From Vibrio celticus (GTDB lineage: Bacteria; Pseudomonadota; Gammaproteobacteria; Enterobacterales; Vibrionaceae), in NCBI RefSeq assembly GCF_024347335.1, contig NZ_AP025464.1, positions 1,302,001-1,366,000 of the forward strand: a stretch of DNA of 64,000 nt, read 5' to 3'. The translations under genes were made by a program, and so were the position numbers. The notes below the pieces were generated by a model. It was given only the letters and a program-made list of their open reading frames with translations. It was not told the origin of the DNA and made no database searches. Each line of letters opens with the position of its first letter. Positions within the stretch are counted from its first letter, which is position 1. This document shows, piece by piece, positions 6,975-16,805 of this stretch.

Positions 6975-9830
6975 ATGGAGACAACCACATCCCATGAGCG
7001 AGTAATAGACGCACAAGCTTATCAGCAGCTTGAAGCGATACTGGCTCAAAAAATAGAAACACAACGCATTGTCACTCAAGAGGCAAAGCGATTGGCTTAC
7101 GGCACCGATGCGAGTTTCTATCGCTTGGTGCCGAAAATGGTTCTAAGGCTCAAGAACTTAGACGAAGTCATATTCACCATTCAAAGTTGTCGCGAACTCG
7201 GTATTCATTTTACCTTTCGCGCCGCGGGCACCAGCCTGTCAGGGCAAGCGGTTTCAGACTCGGTACTCATCACACTGACCGACGACTGGCGCGGCCACGA
7301 AATCGTCGACAACGGCAATCAGATCATCCTTCAACCGGGTGTGATTGGTGCAGATGCCAACAAATACCTTGCCCCTTTCCAACGTAAAATCGGCCCAGAT
7401 CCAGCCTCTATCAATACCTGTAAAATCGGTGGTATTGCAGCGAACAACGCCAGTGGCATGTGTTGTGGTACTGCGCAAAACTCGTACCGCACCGTTGAGA
7501 GCATGAAAATCGTATTGAGTGATGGCTCCCTGCTTGATACAGCTGATAACGCAAGTGTTGAGGCATTCAAGCAATCACACAAAGAACTGTTTGAAGGCAT
7601 TGTTGAATTACATCAACAGACAGCGTCAAACCAAGAACTTGCAGACAGAATCCGCCACAAATACCGCCTCAAAAACACTACGGGCTACGCTCTGAATGCA
7701 TTGGTCGATTACCACGACCCAATCGAAATCATTAAACACCTGATGATCGGTTCAGAGGGCACGCTAGGCTTCATCGCCGAAATCACCTACAACACGGTTA
7801 TCGAACACCCGAACAAAGCTTCTGCACTGCTTGTGTTTGCCGACATCGAGCAAGCCAGTAAAGCCGTGACTACGCTATCAAAAACGCCAGTTGCTGCGGT
7901 TGAATTGATGGACGGCAGAGCGCTGCGTTCAGTGGCTGATAAGCCAGGTATGCCTGCATTCATGCCGAACTTGGATTTAGAAGCCGCAGCGATTTTGGTT
8001 GAATCACACGCCAGCTCCCAGCAGGACTTAGATTTACAATGTAAATCAATTTTGGACGCATTGACTGAGTACACGATTGTTGAATCGGTGCCTTTCACTT
8101 CCGATCCAAAGACAGTCGCGACTCTTTGGGGCATCCGAAAAGGCATGTTCCCTGCGGTTGGAGCCGTTCGTGAAGTTGGCACAACCGTTATCATCGAAGA
8201 CGTTGCTTTCCCTGTTGAAAACCTCGCTAACGGCATTCGAGAGCTGCAAGAGCTGTTCGACAAATACGACTACAGCGAAGCGATCATTTTCGGTCACGCA
8301 CTCGAAGGCAACCTGCACTTTGTGTTTACCCAAGGCTTCGATAGCCAAGAAGAGATCGACCGTTACGGCGGTTTCATGGATGACGTAGCCGAGCTCGTCG
8401 CCGTGAAATATCAAGGCTCTTTGAAAGCGGAACACGGCACGGGCCGAAACATGGCACCTTATGTGGAATTGGAATGGGGCAAAGATGGCTATGCCTTGAT
8501 GCAACAGATCAAAGCGCTGTTTGACCCAGAAAGGCTGCTTAACCCCGGCGTTATCATCAACGACAATCCAAATTCCCACATCACAGACTTAAAGCCAATG
8601 CCTGCTGCCGACGACCTTGTCGACCGCTGTATTGAGTGTGGATTCTGTGAGCCAGTCTGCCCGTCTCGCACACTGACCTTATCACCACGCCAACGCATCG
8701 TGTTGTACCGAGAACTGCAACGCCGCCGAGAAGCAGGTGAAGAGATAGAAGCAAGCGAGCTAGAGAAGACATTTGAATACCAAGGCATTGATACCTGCGC
8801 TGCAACAGGTCTGTGTGCCGAGCGTTGCCCAGTGGGTATCAATACTGGCGATTTAGTGAAGAAACTTCGTATCGCCAAGTATGAAAAGTTCACGCCAATT
8901 GCTAAGTGGACAGCGGATCACTTCTCGACCACCACCAAGCTAACCAAGGCTGGTCTCAAAACCAATCAAGTGGCGAATAAGGTTCTAGGCGCAAATACAG
9001 TTGGTAAGCTCACCAATGGCTTACGCTCAATAACCAAAGGCGCGACACCGGTTTGGATGCCAGAGATGCCGCAATCCAATAGTCACTCGCTTGCCTCATC
9101 ACCAGTGACGGCAGAATCTTCAAGCAATCATAAGAAGGTGGTTTACCTCCCTTCCTGTGCGAGTCGCACCATGGGACAACAGAGTGATGCGGGCGACCAA
9201 CGCCCCCTAACTGAAGTGACCATGTCTTTACTTAATAAAGCCGGATTTGAGGTAATTCTTCCGAAGAAGCTAGACGACCAATGTTGTGGTATGCCTTACG
9301 ACAGCAAAGGGATGACCGATTTAGCCCAATCTAAAGCGCAACAGCTCGAAGAAGTGTTGTGGCAAGCGAGCTGTCAGGGTGAATACCCAGTCTTAATGGA
9401 TACCAGCCCATGTGCTAAACGCAGTATTGAACAGTTCACCAAACCGTTAGAGGTATTAGAGCCGACAGGATTTGTGAATCAATACCTGCTTGAGCACCTG
9501 ACACTTGAGCCGCTGCAAGAAACCGTGATGCTGCATGTGACTTGTAGCTCTCGTCGAATGGGTTTAGAAGGCGCGATGTTGAGCCTTGCTAAAGCCTGTA
9601 CCGAAGAAGTCATCGTTCCTGAACATATTCAATGCTGTGGTTGGGCGGGTGATAAAGGTTTTACCACGCCAGAGCTGAATGAAGCTGCAGTACACCCACT
9701 CAAGGAGCAAGTGCCGAGCAACTGTACTCGTGGATTCAGTAACAGTCGAACCTGTGAGATCGGTTTGTCACATCACAGTGGCATTCCGTATCAGTCAATC
9801 TTGTACTTGGTGGACGAAGTCGCGCAATAG
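6975..9830 (+). CDS. D-lactate dehydrogenase, FAD / Fe-S type (Dld-II-like)
   Basis: A large flavoprotein that most likely oxidises D-lactate to pyruvate for the respiratory chain, as described for Shewanella Dld-II. Domains in order: FAD-binding oxidase with FRAAGTSLSGQAVSD (near residue 80) and GGIAANNASGMCCG (near 155), FAD-linked oxidase C-terminal domain ending in AEHGTGRNMAP, two 4Fe-4S motifs CIECGFCEPVCP and CAATGLCAERCP (about 550-635), and a C-terminal CCG region with DDQCCGMPYD and HIQCCGWAGD. The frame is open from GTG 6945, but ATG 6975 follows a strong AAGGAAG site, giving 951 residues. Glycolate or 2-hydroxyglutarate oxidation is an alternative. The lactate neighbours favour D-lactate. 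Confidence 0.88.
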   Translation: METTTSHERVIDAQAYQQLEAILAQKIETQRIVTQEAKRLAYGTDASFYRLVPKMVLRLKNLDEVIFTIQSCRELGIHFTFRAAGTSLSGQAVSDSVLITLTDDWRGHEIVDNGNQIILQPGVIGADANKYLAPFQRKIGPDPASINTCKIGGIAANNASGMCCGTAQNSYRTVESMKIVLSDGSLLDTADNASVEAFKQSHKELFEGIVELHQQTASNQELADRIRHKYRLKNTTGYALNALVDYHDPIEIIKHLMIGSEGTLGFIAEITYNTVIEHPNKASALLVFADIEQASKAVTTLSKTPVAAVELMDGRALRSVADKPGMPAFMPNLDLEAAAILVESHASSQQDLDLQCKSILDALTEYTIVESVPFTSDPKTVATLWGIRKGMFPAVGAVREVGTTVIIEDVAFPVENLANGIRELQELFDKYDYSEAIIFGHALEGNLHFVFTQGFDSQEEIDRYGGFMDDVAELVAVKYQGSLKAEHGTGRNMAPYVELEWGKDGYALMQQIKALFDPERLLNPGVIINDNPNSHITDLKPMPAADDLVDRCIECGFCEPVCPSRTLTLSPRQRIVLYRELQRRREAGEEIEASELEKTFEYQGIDTCAATGLCAERCPVGINTGDLVKKLRIAKYEKFTPIAKWTADHFSTTTKLTKAGLKTNQVANKVLGANTVGKLTNGLRSITKGATPVWMPEMPQSNSHSLASSPVTAESSSNHKKVVYLPSCASRTMGQQSDAGDQRPLTEVTMSLLNKAGFEVILPKKLDDQCCGMPYDSKGMTDLAQSKAQQLEEVLWQASCQGEYPVLMDTSPCAKRSIEQFTKPLEVLEPTGFVNQYLLEHLTLEPLQETVMLHVTCSSRRMGLEGAMLSLAKACTEEVIVPEHIQCCGWAGDKGFTTPELNEAAVHPLKEQVPSNCTRGFSNSRTCEIGLSHHSGIPYQSILYLVDEVAQ

Positions 9831-9873
9831 CATCGTTCATAGCGCAAAGGTATTAACTTAAACCTAAAACGAA

Positions 9874-9906
9874 AAATGGCAGCCCAATCAGGCTGCCATT
9901 TCTTTA
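9874..9906 (+). terminator. Rho-independent terminator of the lactate cluster
   Basis: An 11-bp stem AAATGGCAGCC / GGCTGCCATTT with a 6-nt loop is followed by a T-rich stretch. It lies 43 nt after the D-lactate dehydrogenase stop codon and 47 nt from the end of the converging small gene, so it can serve both. Confidence 0.85.
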
Positions 9907-9952
9907 TTCGATTTAAAACGCATTACCGAGCTAGATATTGCTGAGCTAACGG

Positions 9953-10195
9953 TTACTGAGCAAAACGCATCAACTCTTCTGGTGAGTAGTGTTCTGCTTC
10001 TGCGCCTTTGGCGATTAAGTCGATCACTTGGAATTCGCTCATGTCACAAAACTCTTTAGTTAAATAATCACGAAACGCTTTCTCATTCGGCCATTTACCT
10101 CGCACGATATAGCCCTCTTCTTTGTCAAAGTCTTCCGTTTCAAAAAAGGAAAAGTCGGTCATACCAATATTGTGGCAATACAAAACGAGATACAT
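9953..10195 (-). CDS. Small conserved-looking protein of unknown function
   Basis: An 80-residue acidic, soluble protein starting MYLVLYCHNIGMTDFSFF, with no signal peptide or membrane segment. It has a good AAGGA site 6 nt before the ATG and ends at the shared terminator, which supports it being a real gene. I do not recognise a domain. It stands alone between the lactate cluster and the ABC operon. Confidence 0.6.
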   Translation of the reverse strand: MYLVLYCHNIGMTDFSFFETEDFDKEEGYIVRGKWPNEKAFRDYLTKEFCDMSEFQVIDLIAKGAEAEHYSPEELMRFAQ

Positions 10196-10355
10196 GTTGA
10201 ATCCTTAACGCTGAACATTTAACTAAGCTAAAAACCGATCGACAACCGATCCGAAAGCCAATTCAAAAAAACAGGCTCAAGGTTACAATATAAAAAGCAA
10301 ATCGAACACTCAGTCGAATAGCACATAGAAAACTTAAGCAGCCTGCACTTTTTCG

Positions 10356-12092
10356 TTAATCATCAAACATCATATTAATTGCAGCACCTAACAGGATCAG
10401 ACCAACAATTGGGCCCATGACTGCTAATGGCGCGCGTTCAATGTAGGGCAAGTTTTCTGCAATCATCAAACCCCATTCCGGTGCAGGAGGCTTAGCTCCC
10501 AAGCCGATGAAGCTAAGCGAGGTCAGGCTCAATGTGATTACTGGCAGCCTCAACATCGCGTGCCTTAGCAAAGGTGGCAATACATAAGGAAGCAAGTAGA
10601 AACGGAAGATTCGAAGCTTGCTAGTTCCCCACAATGGCGCGAGGTGCGTATATGGTTGAGCCTTGGCTTCTACGATTAAACTTGAGCAGTGGGCGGCTAA
10701 CGGCGCCCACGACACCAATACAATCGCGATTAATGCGCTGTTCGGATTCATGCCCGTTAAGCCCGCAACCAACAGACCTGCAATGATGTAAGGAATGCCC
10801 TTAGTGATCTCGATAAGGCCTTGGCTAAAGCGGGTATTGAAGCCCATGACGATGCCCGTCACCAAGCTCAAAAACGTTGCCAAGATACCCGCTTGGAAGG
10901 TCGAGACCATACCCGAGCCGATTCTCGCCAGTAAGTCTCGGCCAATGCCATCCGCACCCAAAGGCGCTTGCCAACTAGGTGATGCCAAACGTGCGAATTG
11001 GCTAGTGTATGGGTCTCGGAATGCAGCCCATACAACGATAGCAATTAGGAAAGAGAAGATCGCAAAAGCAGTGACACGCTTAGCTCGGTTCTGGGTAAAA
11101 CGAAACGAAGAGTGGCTACTGATGAGCTTGCCGCTTTTCAGGCTGTGACCAAGAATCAATTGCTGAACAAACAAACTCATGCTGCTCACGGCAATTGAAA
11201 ATAGCAGCAACACCAATAAGCCGCCTTGCAGCGTTGGTAAGTCTTGCGCCTTGGCTGCACCAAGAATCATGCGCCCGATACCAGGGATCGAAAAGATAAG
11301 CTCAACCGCGACTGCGCCACCAGTTAAGCCAATCACGATCATCGCGATTTGCGGGATCAGACTGCTCAACGCTCTTTTTAGCGCAAAGCGAATAATTTGA
11401 TTGGAGTGAACGTTGGCACTGAGCCAAGTGATCACCCAAGGTTCGTTAAGAACGCGTTGTAAACTGTCTCTGAGTAGGCGACTAAACAAGCCACTTGCAG
11501 GCAGTGCGAGCGCTAAACTCGGTAGCCAGATATCTTGCCAGCCTTGCCAACCATACGGTGGTAGCCAACCTAACCAGATTGAGAATACCAGTATTAATAC
11601 CGAGGCGACCACATACTCTGGCAACGATATTAATACGGTGCTTAAACTGCTGTAACTCTGCCCCAGTTTGCCCTTCTTCCAACTGCGTAAGGTAGCAAGT
11701 AAGCCTGCACCGCACAGTACGAAAGTCATCACCAATGCGCTAGACATCAAAAACAGAGATGTCGACGCTGTTTTTTGAATGCCTAATGCTACCGAGGAAC
11801 CATCAATCCATGATTCACCTAGATCACCTGAAAAAGCACTTCCTACCCAGTCGATCAGGCGCTCAATGGCTGAACGGTCAAGCTGAAGATCAGCACGTAC
11901 CGCCGCTAAAGCTTCAGGCGTAAGCAGGTGTTGTTGCCCCGCCCTAGCCCGCAGAATAGATTGGCTTGGGTCGATGCCTGCAATGTCAGGCATCAAACCA
12001 ACAAGAATCACCACCACAATCAGTGAGGCGATTCTTGATAGCCAAGGCGTCAAGATAAATAGAGTTCGACGCAGAGTCTCAGCAGATAACAT
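10356..12092 (-). CDS. Fused two-domain permease of a peptide/nickel-type ABC importer
   Basis: This 578-residue protein joins in one chain what are normally two permeases. The N-terminal half (about 1-325) resembles DppB/NikB, with a long periplasmic loop and a binding-protein-dependent transport segment. The C-terminal half (about 335-578) resembles DppC/NikC with the coupling-helix region around RIFRFYLLPYVLPPLLRH. Each half has about 5-6 membrane segments. It is the last gene of the operon, 4 nt after the binding-protein stop. The C-terminus NMMFDD is reached without a recognisable terminator afterwards. Fusion of B and C subunits is uncommon in this family. The substrate cannot be read from the sequence. 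Confidence 0.85.
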   Translation of the reverse strand: MLSAETLRRTLFILTPWLSRIASLIVVVILVGLMPDIAGIDPSQSILRARAGQQHLLTPEALAAVRADLQLDRSAIERLIDWVGSAFSGDLGESWIDGSSVALGIQKTASTSLFLMSSALVMTFVLCGAGLLATLRSWKKGKLGQSYSSLSTVLISLPEYVVASVLILVFSIWLGWLPPYGWQGWQDIWLPSLALALPASGLFSRLLRDSLQRVLNEPWVITWLSANVHSNQIIRFALKRALSSLIPQIAMIVIGLTGGAVAVELIFSIPGIGRMILGAAKAQDLPTLQGGLLVLLLFSIAVSSMSLFVQQLILGHSLKSGKLISSHSSFRFTQNRAKRVTAFAIFSFLIAIVVWAAFRDPYTSQFARLASPSWQAPLGADGIGRDLLARIGSGMVSTFQAGILATFLSLVTGIVMGFNTRFSQGLIEITKGIPYIIAGLLVAGLTGMNPNSALIAIVLVSWAPLAAHCSSLIVEAKAQPYTHLAPLWGTSKLRIFRFYLLPYVLPPLLRHAMLRLPVITLSLTSLSFIGLGAKPPAPEWGLMIAENLPYIERAPLAVMGPIVGLILLGAAINMMFDD

Positions 12093-12096
12093 TTAT

Positions 12097-13608
12097 TTAG
12101 TTAGCCTGTTTCACTTGTTTGATCTGTGTAGTTTGGTCAACTAAACGACGCTCACTTGGGTCACGAACCACATTGTTTACGCGCTCGCTTTCACCTTGAA
12201 TCACACGTTCGTGAAGCAGTGGAATCGCAGCAAAGTCATTCAAGATTTTTTGCTCAGCTTCGATGATCGCTTGCTGACGCAGTGCACCTAATGGTTGCAG
12301 ATCAGCGTGAGTCAGTGCTTGGTCTACTTCTTGAGAACAGAATTGACCAAGGTTGAATGAACCCTTACAGCCAAAGTCACTCATCATGTAAGCCACTGGG
12401 TCACCCGAATCTAGAACGGTTGCACGAGAAAGAATGAACGCATCAAACTTACCTGATAGCGCATCGTTCTCGATCTGAGCGTATTCACGAATATCCAGCT
12501 CAACCTTGAAACCAGCCGCTTCAAGTTGTTGTTTAAGTAGTGCTGCCACTTCTGGAAGCTCAGCACGGTCGGTAAAGGTACCGATAACAATGCTTTCACC
12601 GTTTGCTTTTAGCGTTTTGTCTACAGCCTGACCTTCAGGTCGAATCGGCTCAGCCCAAGCAAGTGCAGGACCTAATAGACCTTGCGCGATATCCGCGTGG
12701 TTTTCATAAACGGTATTCACGATTTGCTCACGGTCTACCGCAGCAGCCGCTACCTTACGCAGTTCAATATCGCTAAATACACCTGACTTATTGTTCAGGT
12801 AAAGCGTGTTAGTACGAGGCATTGCTACTTCGTAAAGCAGGTTCGGATCAACGGTCGCGATCTGTGAAACTGGCACCGCTTCAACAATGTCAGCCGTACC
12901 GGTTCTTAGAGCTGCAGCACGAGCGAAGCCGTTAGGAACGTATTCTGCAATCACAGATTCAACCTGTGCTTTTTCACCCCAGTAACCATCGAAACGTTTC
13001 AGTTTCGCGCTGGTTGTACCGTTAATTTCAGTCAATTCAAACGGACCAGTGCCCGCGCCCGTTGGGATAACACGGCCATCTTCTTGGTACGCACTTGCTG
13101 CAAGAATCGCTAATTGAGGGCTTGATAAACGACTTGGTAGAAGAGGGTCATCAAAGCTGGTTTTGATCTCTACGCGGTAGTTGTCCATCGCTTTCACTTC
13201 TAGCTCTACACCATCTAGGATGCGTGGCTTAGGTGCTGCTTCAAGCGCTTTTTGTAGAGAGTTCACTACAGAGTTTGCCGTTAATGTCGAACCATCATGG
13301 AATTTAACGCCTTGGCGAATCGTGAACTGCCAAGTCAGAGGATCAAGATGTTTCCAATCCGTTGCCAGCATTGGTTGAGCTTCAGAGGTTGGGCTCAAGT
13401 TCACTAGCGTTTCAGCCGTGCTCCAACGAGATAGCTTAAAAGCATCATCAGAAAGTGGCGATAAGCCGGTTCTTGGCGGTTGCATCATCGCAACACGGAT
13501 TTCAGATTTTACTGCGGCATCGCTCGACTCTGGCTGAGAGTCAAAACAGCCCGTCAAAGGCAGAGCCAACGCAAGCGTGCAAGCCAGTTTGATTGAATTA
13601 AAACGCAT
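12097..13608 (-). CDS. Substrate-binding lipoprotein of a peptide/nickel-type ABC importer
   Basis: A 503-residue SBP_bac_5-type extracellular binding protein. The frame is open from 13677, but ATG 13608 gives a clean lipoprotein signal (MRFNSIKLACTLALALPLTGC), with the lipobox Cys at about residue 21. Family features include LDPLTWQFTIRQGVKFHDGS (about 88-107) and TGAGTGPFELTEI. The class binds oligopeptides, nickel, or metal-chelating opines. The Zur-box-like site ahead of the operon points toward a metal or metallophore, but this is inference. It lies between the ATPase genes and the fused permease, an unusual order, since the binding protein is usually first. Confidence 0.85.
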   Translation of the reverse strand: MRFNSIKLACTLALALPLTGCFDSQPESSDAAVKSEIRVAMMQPPRTGLSPLSDDAFKLSRWSTAETLVNLSPTSEAQPMLATDWKHLDPLTWQFTIRQGVKFHDGSTLTANSVVNSLQKALEAAPKPRILDGVELEVKAMDNYRVEIKTSFDDPLLPSRLSSPQLAILAASAYQEDGRVIPTGAGTGPFELTEINGTTSAKLKRFDGYWGEKAQVESVIAEYVPNGFARAAALRTGTADIVEAVPVSQIATVDPNLLYEVAMPRTNTLYLNNKSGVFSDIELRKVAAAAVDREQIVNTVYENHADIAQGLLGPALAWAEPIRPEGQAVDKTLKANGESIVIGTFTDRAELPEVAALLKQQLEAAGFKVELDIREYAQIENDALSGKFDAFILSRATVLDSGDPVAYMMSDFGCKGSFNLGQFCSQEVDQALTHADLQPLGALRQQAIIEAEQKILNDFAAIPLLHERVIQGESERVNNVVRDPSERRLVDQTTQIKQVKQAN

Positions 13609-13670
13609 AGTTATTTTCTCTGTAGCTGTATTTTTTAATAAGATGTATTTCGTTAATAAATAAGGTTGTG

Positions 13671-14522
13671 TTAACAAGTAGATTTCGAAAGAGGCTGAGA
13701 CTCGATCAGCATCTGAGTTGCAAGATGAGCAGGTTTACTCATCACTTGATCGGTCGGTCCATGCTCGACCATTTCACCATGGTCGAGTACCAGAATTTCT
13801 TCGCAAAGCGCTTGTGCTGCGCCTAGGTCGTGTGTCACCAAAATAAGGCGCATATCGCGCTTCTTTTTCAATAAATTCAATAAGTCCAATAACCTTTGAC
13901 GATTCACCGGATCAAGGCTGCTGGTTGGCTCATCGGCGACTAAAACTGCGGGTCTAACGACAAGAGCCCGAGCAATAGCCACACGTTGAGCTTGACCTGT
14001 AGAAAGCTGATTAGGTTTCAGTAAGAGCAAACTGGCAGGCAATCCAACGTCTGAAAGCTCCTCTTCAATGATGGCTTCATGATTACCCGAAACATCTAAG
14101 TTGCTTAGCGGTTCGGCTAAGATCTGTCGAACGCTATAGTAAGGGTTGAGGCTAGTGTGGGGCTCTTGAGGCACCAATTGAATCAAGCGACACACAGTTG
14201 CTTGCGCTTTGCTATCGCGAATTGGGAGCGAATAACCGAACAAGTTTATTTGACCAACGGTCGGCGCTTTAAGGCCAAATAGCAGCTCAATCAACGTTGA
14301 TTTACCGGCACCAGAACGCCCAACAATTGCTAGGCTTTTGTCTTCAACATTAAGGTCTATGTTCTGTAGCGCTTTGAACGCTTTACCACCCAACCAACTT
14401 GGTACGGAGTAGTAGTGAATACTCACATTGTCGAACTTAATCTCTATCGGTGTTTGTGTTTCTGAATCAGTCACTGGCATTAATGACGAGGCTTCTGAGT
14501 TTAGTGGTAAGGTCGAGCTCAT
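13671..14522 (-). CDS. ABC ATPase, DppF/NikE-like
   Basis: A 283-residue ABC ATPase with Walker A GRSGAGKST (near residue 68), a variant signature LSTGQAQR instead of LSGGQ, Walker B VLVADEPTSSLDP, and the switch histidine in LVTHDLG. It starts inside the stop codon of the upstream ATPase gene (4-nt overlap), indicating translational coupling. With its partner it would form the heterodimeric ATPase of the importer whose permeases are fused. The first ~35 residues precede the nucleotide-binding fold and look disordered. Confidence 0.88.
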   Translation of the reverse strand: MSSTLPLNSEASSLMPVTDSETQTPIEIKFDNVSIHYYSVPSWLGGKAFKALQNIDLNVEDKSLAIVGRSGAGKSTLIELLFGLKAPTVGQINLFGYSLPIRDSKAQATVCRLIQLVPQEPHTSLNPYYSVRQILAEPLSNLDVSGNHEAIIEEELSDVGLPASLLLLKPNQLSTGQAQRVAIARALVVRPAVLVADEPTSSLDPVNRQRLLDLLNLLKKKRDMRLILVTHDLGAAQALCEEILVLDHGEMVEHGPTDQVMSKPAHLATQMLIESQPLSKSTC

Positions 14523-15289
14523 TCGATTAAGTCTCTCAATGAACAGCAGAAAGCGTGAGAGCTCGATTCAAGTGCATGTTTCGGAGCACCATACGCCACC
14601 ACACCACCATCATCGATGACCAATAACTTGTCACACGCGAGCGCGCTGTGCAGATCATGAGTAATCAACAAGCCACCGATTTGTCGCTGCTTAACATTGT
14701 GTCGAATCAGCTTGAGTATCTCTTGCTCTGTCACCGGATCTAACGCACTGGTTGGTTCATCGGCGATGATAATATCGGCGTTACTCAGCAAGCCAATCGC
14801 AATACAAACACGTTGGCGTTGCCCGCCCGAAATTTGGCTCGGGTACAGCCGCAAGATGATTTCTGGATTAGGAAAACCAAGTTGTACTAGCAATTCGATG
14901 AGTTTGATTTTGTCTTGTGATTTGGGCTTAGTGCGAGTCCCCGTCAATGCCAAACTAAGTTGACCTTCGATTGAAACCAGAGGATTTAATGCTTGAAGGG
15001 CATCTTGGAAGATAACCGCAGGTCGTTGTGCTGCGGTTCTTTGCAGCATAGGCAAACCACATACCGCTTCACCAGACAGAGAAATATGACCTTCAACTTC
15101 AATCGTCTCAGGCAGAAACCCGGCAATAGCGCGAGAAAGCATCGACTTACCAATGCCTGAAGGTCCCATGATCGCCAACAGCTCACCGCGATAAACATCG
15201 AAGTGGATATCTTGGAAAAGGGTTCTCGAAGAGGTTTTGATCGTTAGGTGGTCAACAGACAAAAGTGGGGCGTTCACGCAGATACTCAT
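14519..15289 (-). CDS. ABC ATPase, DppD/NikD-like, first gene of the operon
   Basis: A 256-residue ABC ATPase with Walker A GPSGIGKSM (near residue 42), signature ISGGQRQRVCIA, Walker B IIIADEPTSALDP and H-loop LITHDLH. It opens a four-gene operon: ATPase, ATPase, binding protein, fused permease. No Shine-Dalgarno sequence is visible before the ATG at 15289. A 15-bp Zur-box-like palindrome starts only 8 nt upstream, so the transcript probably has a very short leader. Confidence 0.88.
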   Translation of the reverse strand: MSICVNAPLLSVDHLTIKTSSRTLFQDIHFDVYRGELLAIMGPSGIGKSMLSRAIAGFLPETIEVEGHISLSGEAVCGLPMLQRTAAQRPAVIFQDALQALNPLVSIEGQLSLALTGTRTKPKSQDKIKLIELLVQLGFPNPEIILRLYPSQISGGQRQRVCIAIGLLSNADIIIADEPTSALDPVTEQEILKLIRHNVKQRQIGGLLITHDLHSALACDKLLVIDDGGVVAYGAPKHALESSSHAFCCSLRDLIE

Positions 15290-15296
15290 AAGTAGA

Positions 15297-15311
15297 TGTT
15301 ATAACATAACA
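15297..15311 (-). promoter_or_regulatory. Zur-box-like palindrome ahead of the ABC operon
   Basis: TGTTATAACATAACA differs at one position from the core of the gammaproteobacterial Zur box as I know it (TGTTATAnTATAACA). TGTTAT and ATAACA are perfect inverted arms. It lies 8 nt upstream of the first ATPase gene, where a repressor would block transcription. By analogy, zinc-dependent repression is likely. No experiment or search backs this here. Confidence 0.55.
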
Positions 15312-15408
15312 ACTCTATCATTAAGCCTGTATGATGAAAAGTGAACATTGAACCGAATCGCAGAAAATTTGTTTGTGAAACCACCTATGGTCACAATCCG
15401 TAAGATAC

Positions 15409-15446
15409 AAAAAAGCGCCTAACTACGAGAAAAAATCAGGCGCTTT
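15409..15446 (-). terminator. Rho-independent terminator of the MATE gene
   Basis: On the minus strand a 9-bp stem AAAGCGCCT / AGGCGCTTT is followed by a run of six T. It lies about 45 nt past the MATE stop codon and isolates the MATE gene from the ABC operon. Confidence 0.85.
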
Positions 15447-15491
15447 CGTAATGATTCTATATGACCTCAGCTTTGTGGTCGCTGTTATTAC

Positions 15492-16805
15492 TTATGTCAT
15501 TGGAAGGCATTTCCGCTTAACTTGAGCGATGAACGGATACAAGAATGCAATACGCCCAAGATAGAACAAGGTAAACGCCAACCACAAGCCATGATTGCCC
15601 CATAAATCGACCGAAAACGTCTGTACAGCCAAGAATACCGCCAAGGTAGCGATGCTTGAGTCTCTAACCGGACGTGTGGTTCCCGTTCCGGTAAAAATGC
15701 CATAAACCGTTAAGCCAAAGCCAGCCACTAGCGGGAACACAATTAACCACGGAGCCATCTCTTGGTACAGCGTGACCAGCGCTGGAATATCGGTAAACAA
15801 GAAAACAATCATATCTTTAAAAATCAAGGTTAAAAGCGTCAGCGCAGCAATGAAACCTGCCGTCCATTGGAAGTTAAGCCTTAATACTCGATCCAACGTT
15901 GAAAGATTCTTCTCTCCTACTGCTTTACCCGCAAACACACTCGATGCGTTGGCAATGCCGTCAAACATGTAACTGACAATGAAGGTTACCTGCATCAAGA
16001 TCGCGTTAGCCGCAAGAACATCGGTACCCAGTTTAGAGCCTGTACGTGCCATCATGTTGAAGAACACCAAGATACAAATGGTGCGAAGCAATAAATCAGT
16101 ATTCGATGAGATGATTGCCGATAGGTCTTTCTTGGTCATCTTCGAGCCTTGCAGGAACTCAGAGATCGAGATATTGCTGGTCTTCATCACCAAGGTCACA
16201 CCAATCGCAAAGGTGGTAATTTGTGCAATCAAACTTGCGTAAGCCACACCTGCGACACCCAAATCGAAATAGAGTACAAACACCGCATCTAAAACAATGT
16301 TAAGCACATTACCAAACACTTGTGTATAAAGGACTTCTTTGGCTTTCGCCTGCCCCATCAACCAACCAATAATAGTGTAGTTAAGCAACACGAAAGGCGC
16401 ACCATAAATCAAAATACTGAAGTAGATATGCGCGTGCTCGGCCACGTTGGCTTCAGGCTCTATCACCCACATTGCACCTTGCCAGATGAGCGGTTGTATC
16501 AAGATAAAGATCAAACCCACTAAACCCGACAGCACAAACGGACGCATCAAACTACCCGCCAAATCAGTGCGGTTTCCCTTACCCAGTGCCATCGCACTTT
16601 GTCCCGTGGTACTGACACGGAAAAAACCAAACAACCAATACATGGTGTTCATAATAATGGTGCCGATCGCTACGCCACCAATCAATTCAGCAATACCAAG
16701 TTGGCCAATAACAGCGGTATCCACCGCACCTAACAGAGGTTGTGTCACCGTTGAGATGATGAAAGGGAAAGCAATTTTCAGATAATCTTTGTGGGTAATG
16801 GTCAT
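15492..16805 (-). CDS. MATE-family efflux transporter (DinF-like)
   Basis: A 437-residue inner-membrane protein with about 12 membrane segments in two related halves. The N-terminal stretch IAFPFIISTVTQPLLGAVDTAVIGQLG is typical of the DinF/NorM branch. MATE proteins export drugs or metabolites using sodium or proton gradients. The length is usual. It has its own terminator and a 257-nt upstream region, so it is probably transcribed alone. The substrate is unknown. Confidence 0.88.
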   Translation of the reverse strand: MTITHKDYLKIAFPFIISTVTQPLLGAVDTAVIGQLGIAELIGGVAIGTIIMNTMYWLFGFFRVSTTGQSAMALGKGNRTDLAGSLMRPFVLSGLVGLIFILIQPLIWQGAMWVIEPEANVAEHAHIYFSILIYGAPFVLLNYTIIGWLMGQAKAKEVLYTQVFGNVLNIVLDAVFVLYFDLGVAGVAYASLIAQITTFAIGVTLVMKTSNISISEFLQGSKMTKKDLSAIISSNTDLLLRTICILVFFNMMARTGSKLGTDVLAANAILMQVTFIVSYMFDGIANASSVFAGKAVGEKNLSTLDRVLRLNFQWTAGFIAALTLLTLIFKDMIVFLFTDIPALVTLYQEMAPWLIVFPLVAGFGLTVYGIFTGTGTTRPVRDSSIATLAVFLAVQTFSVDLWGNHGLWLAFTLFYLGRIAFLYPFIAQVKRKCLPMT

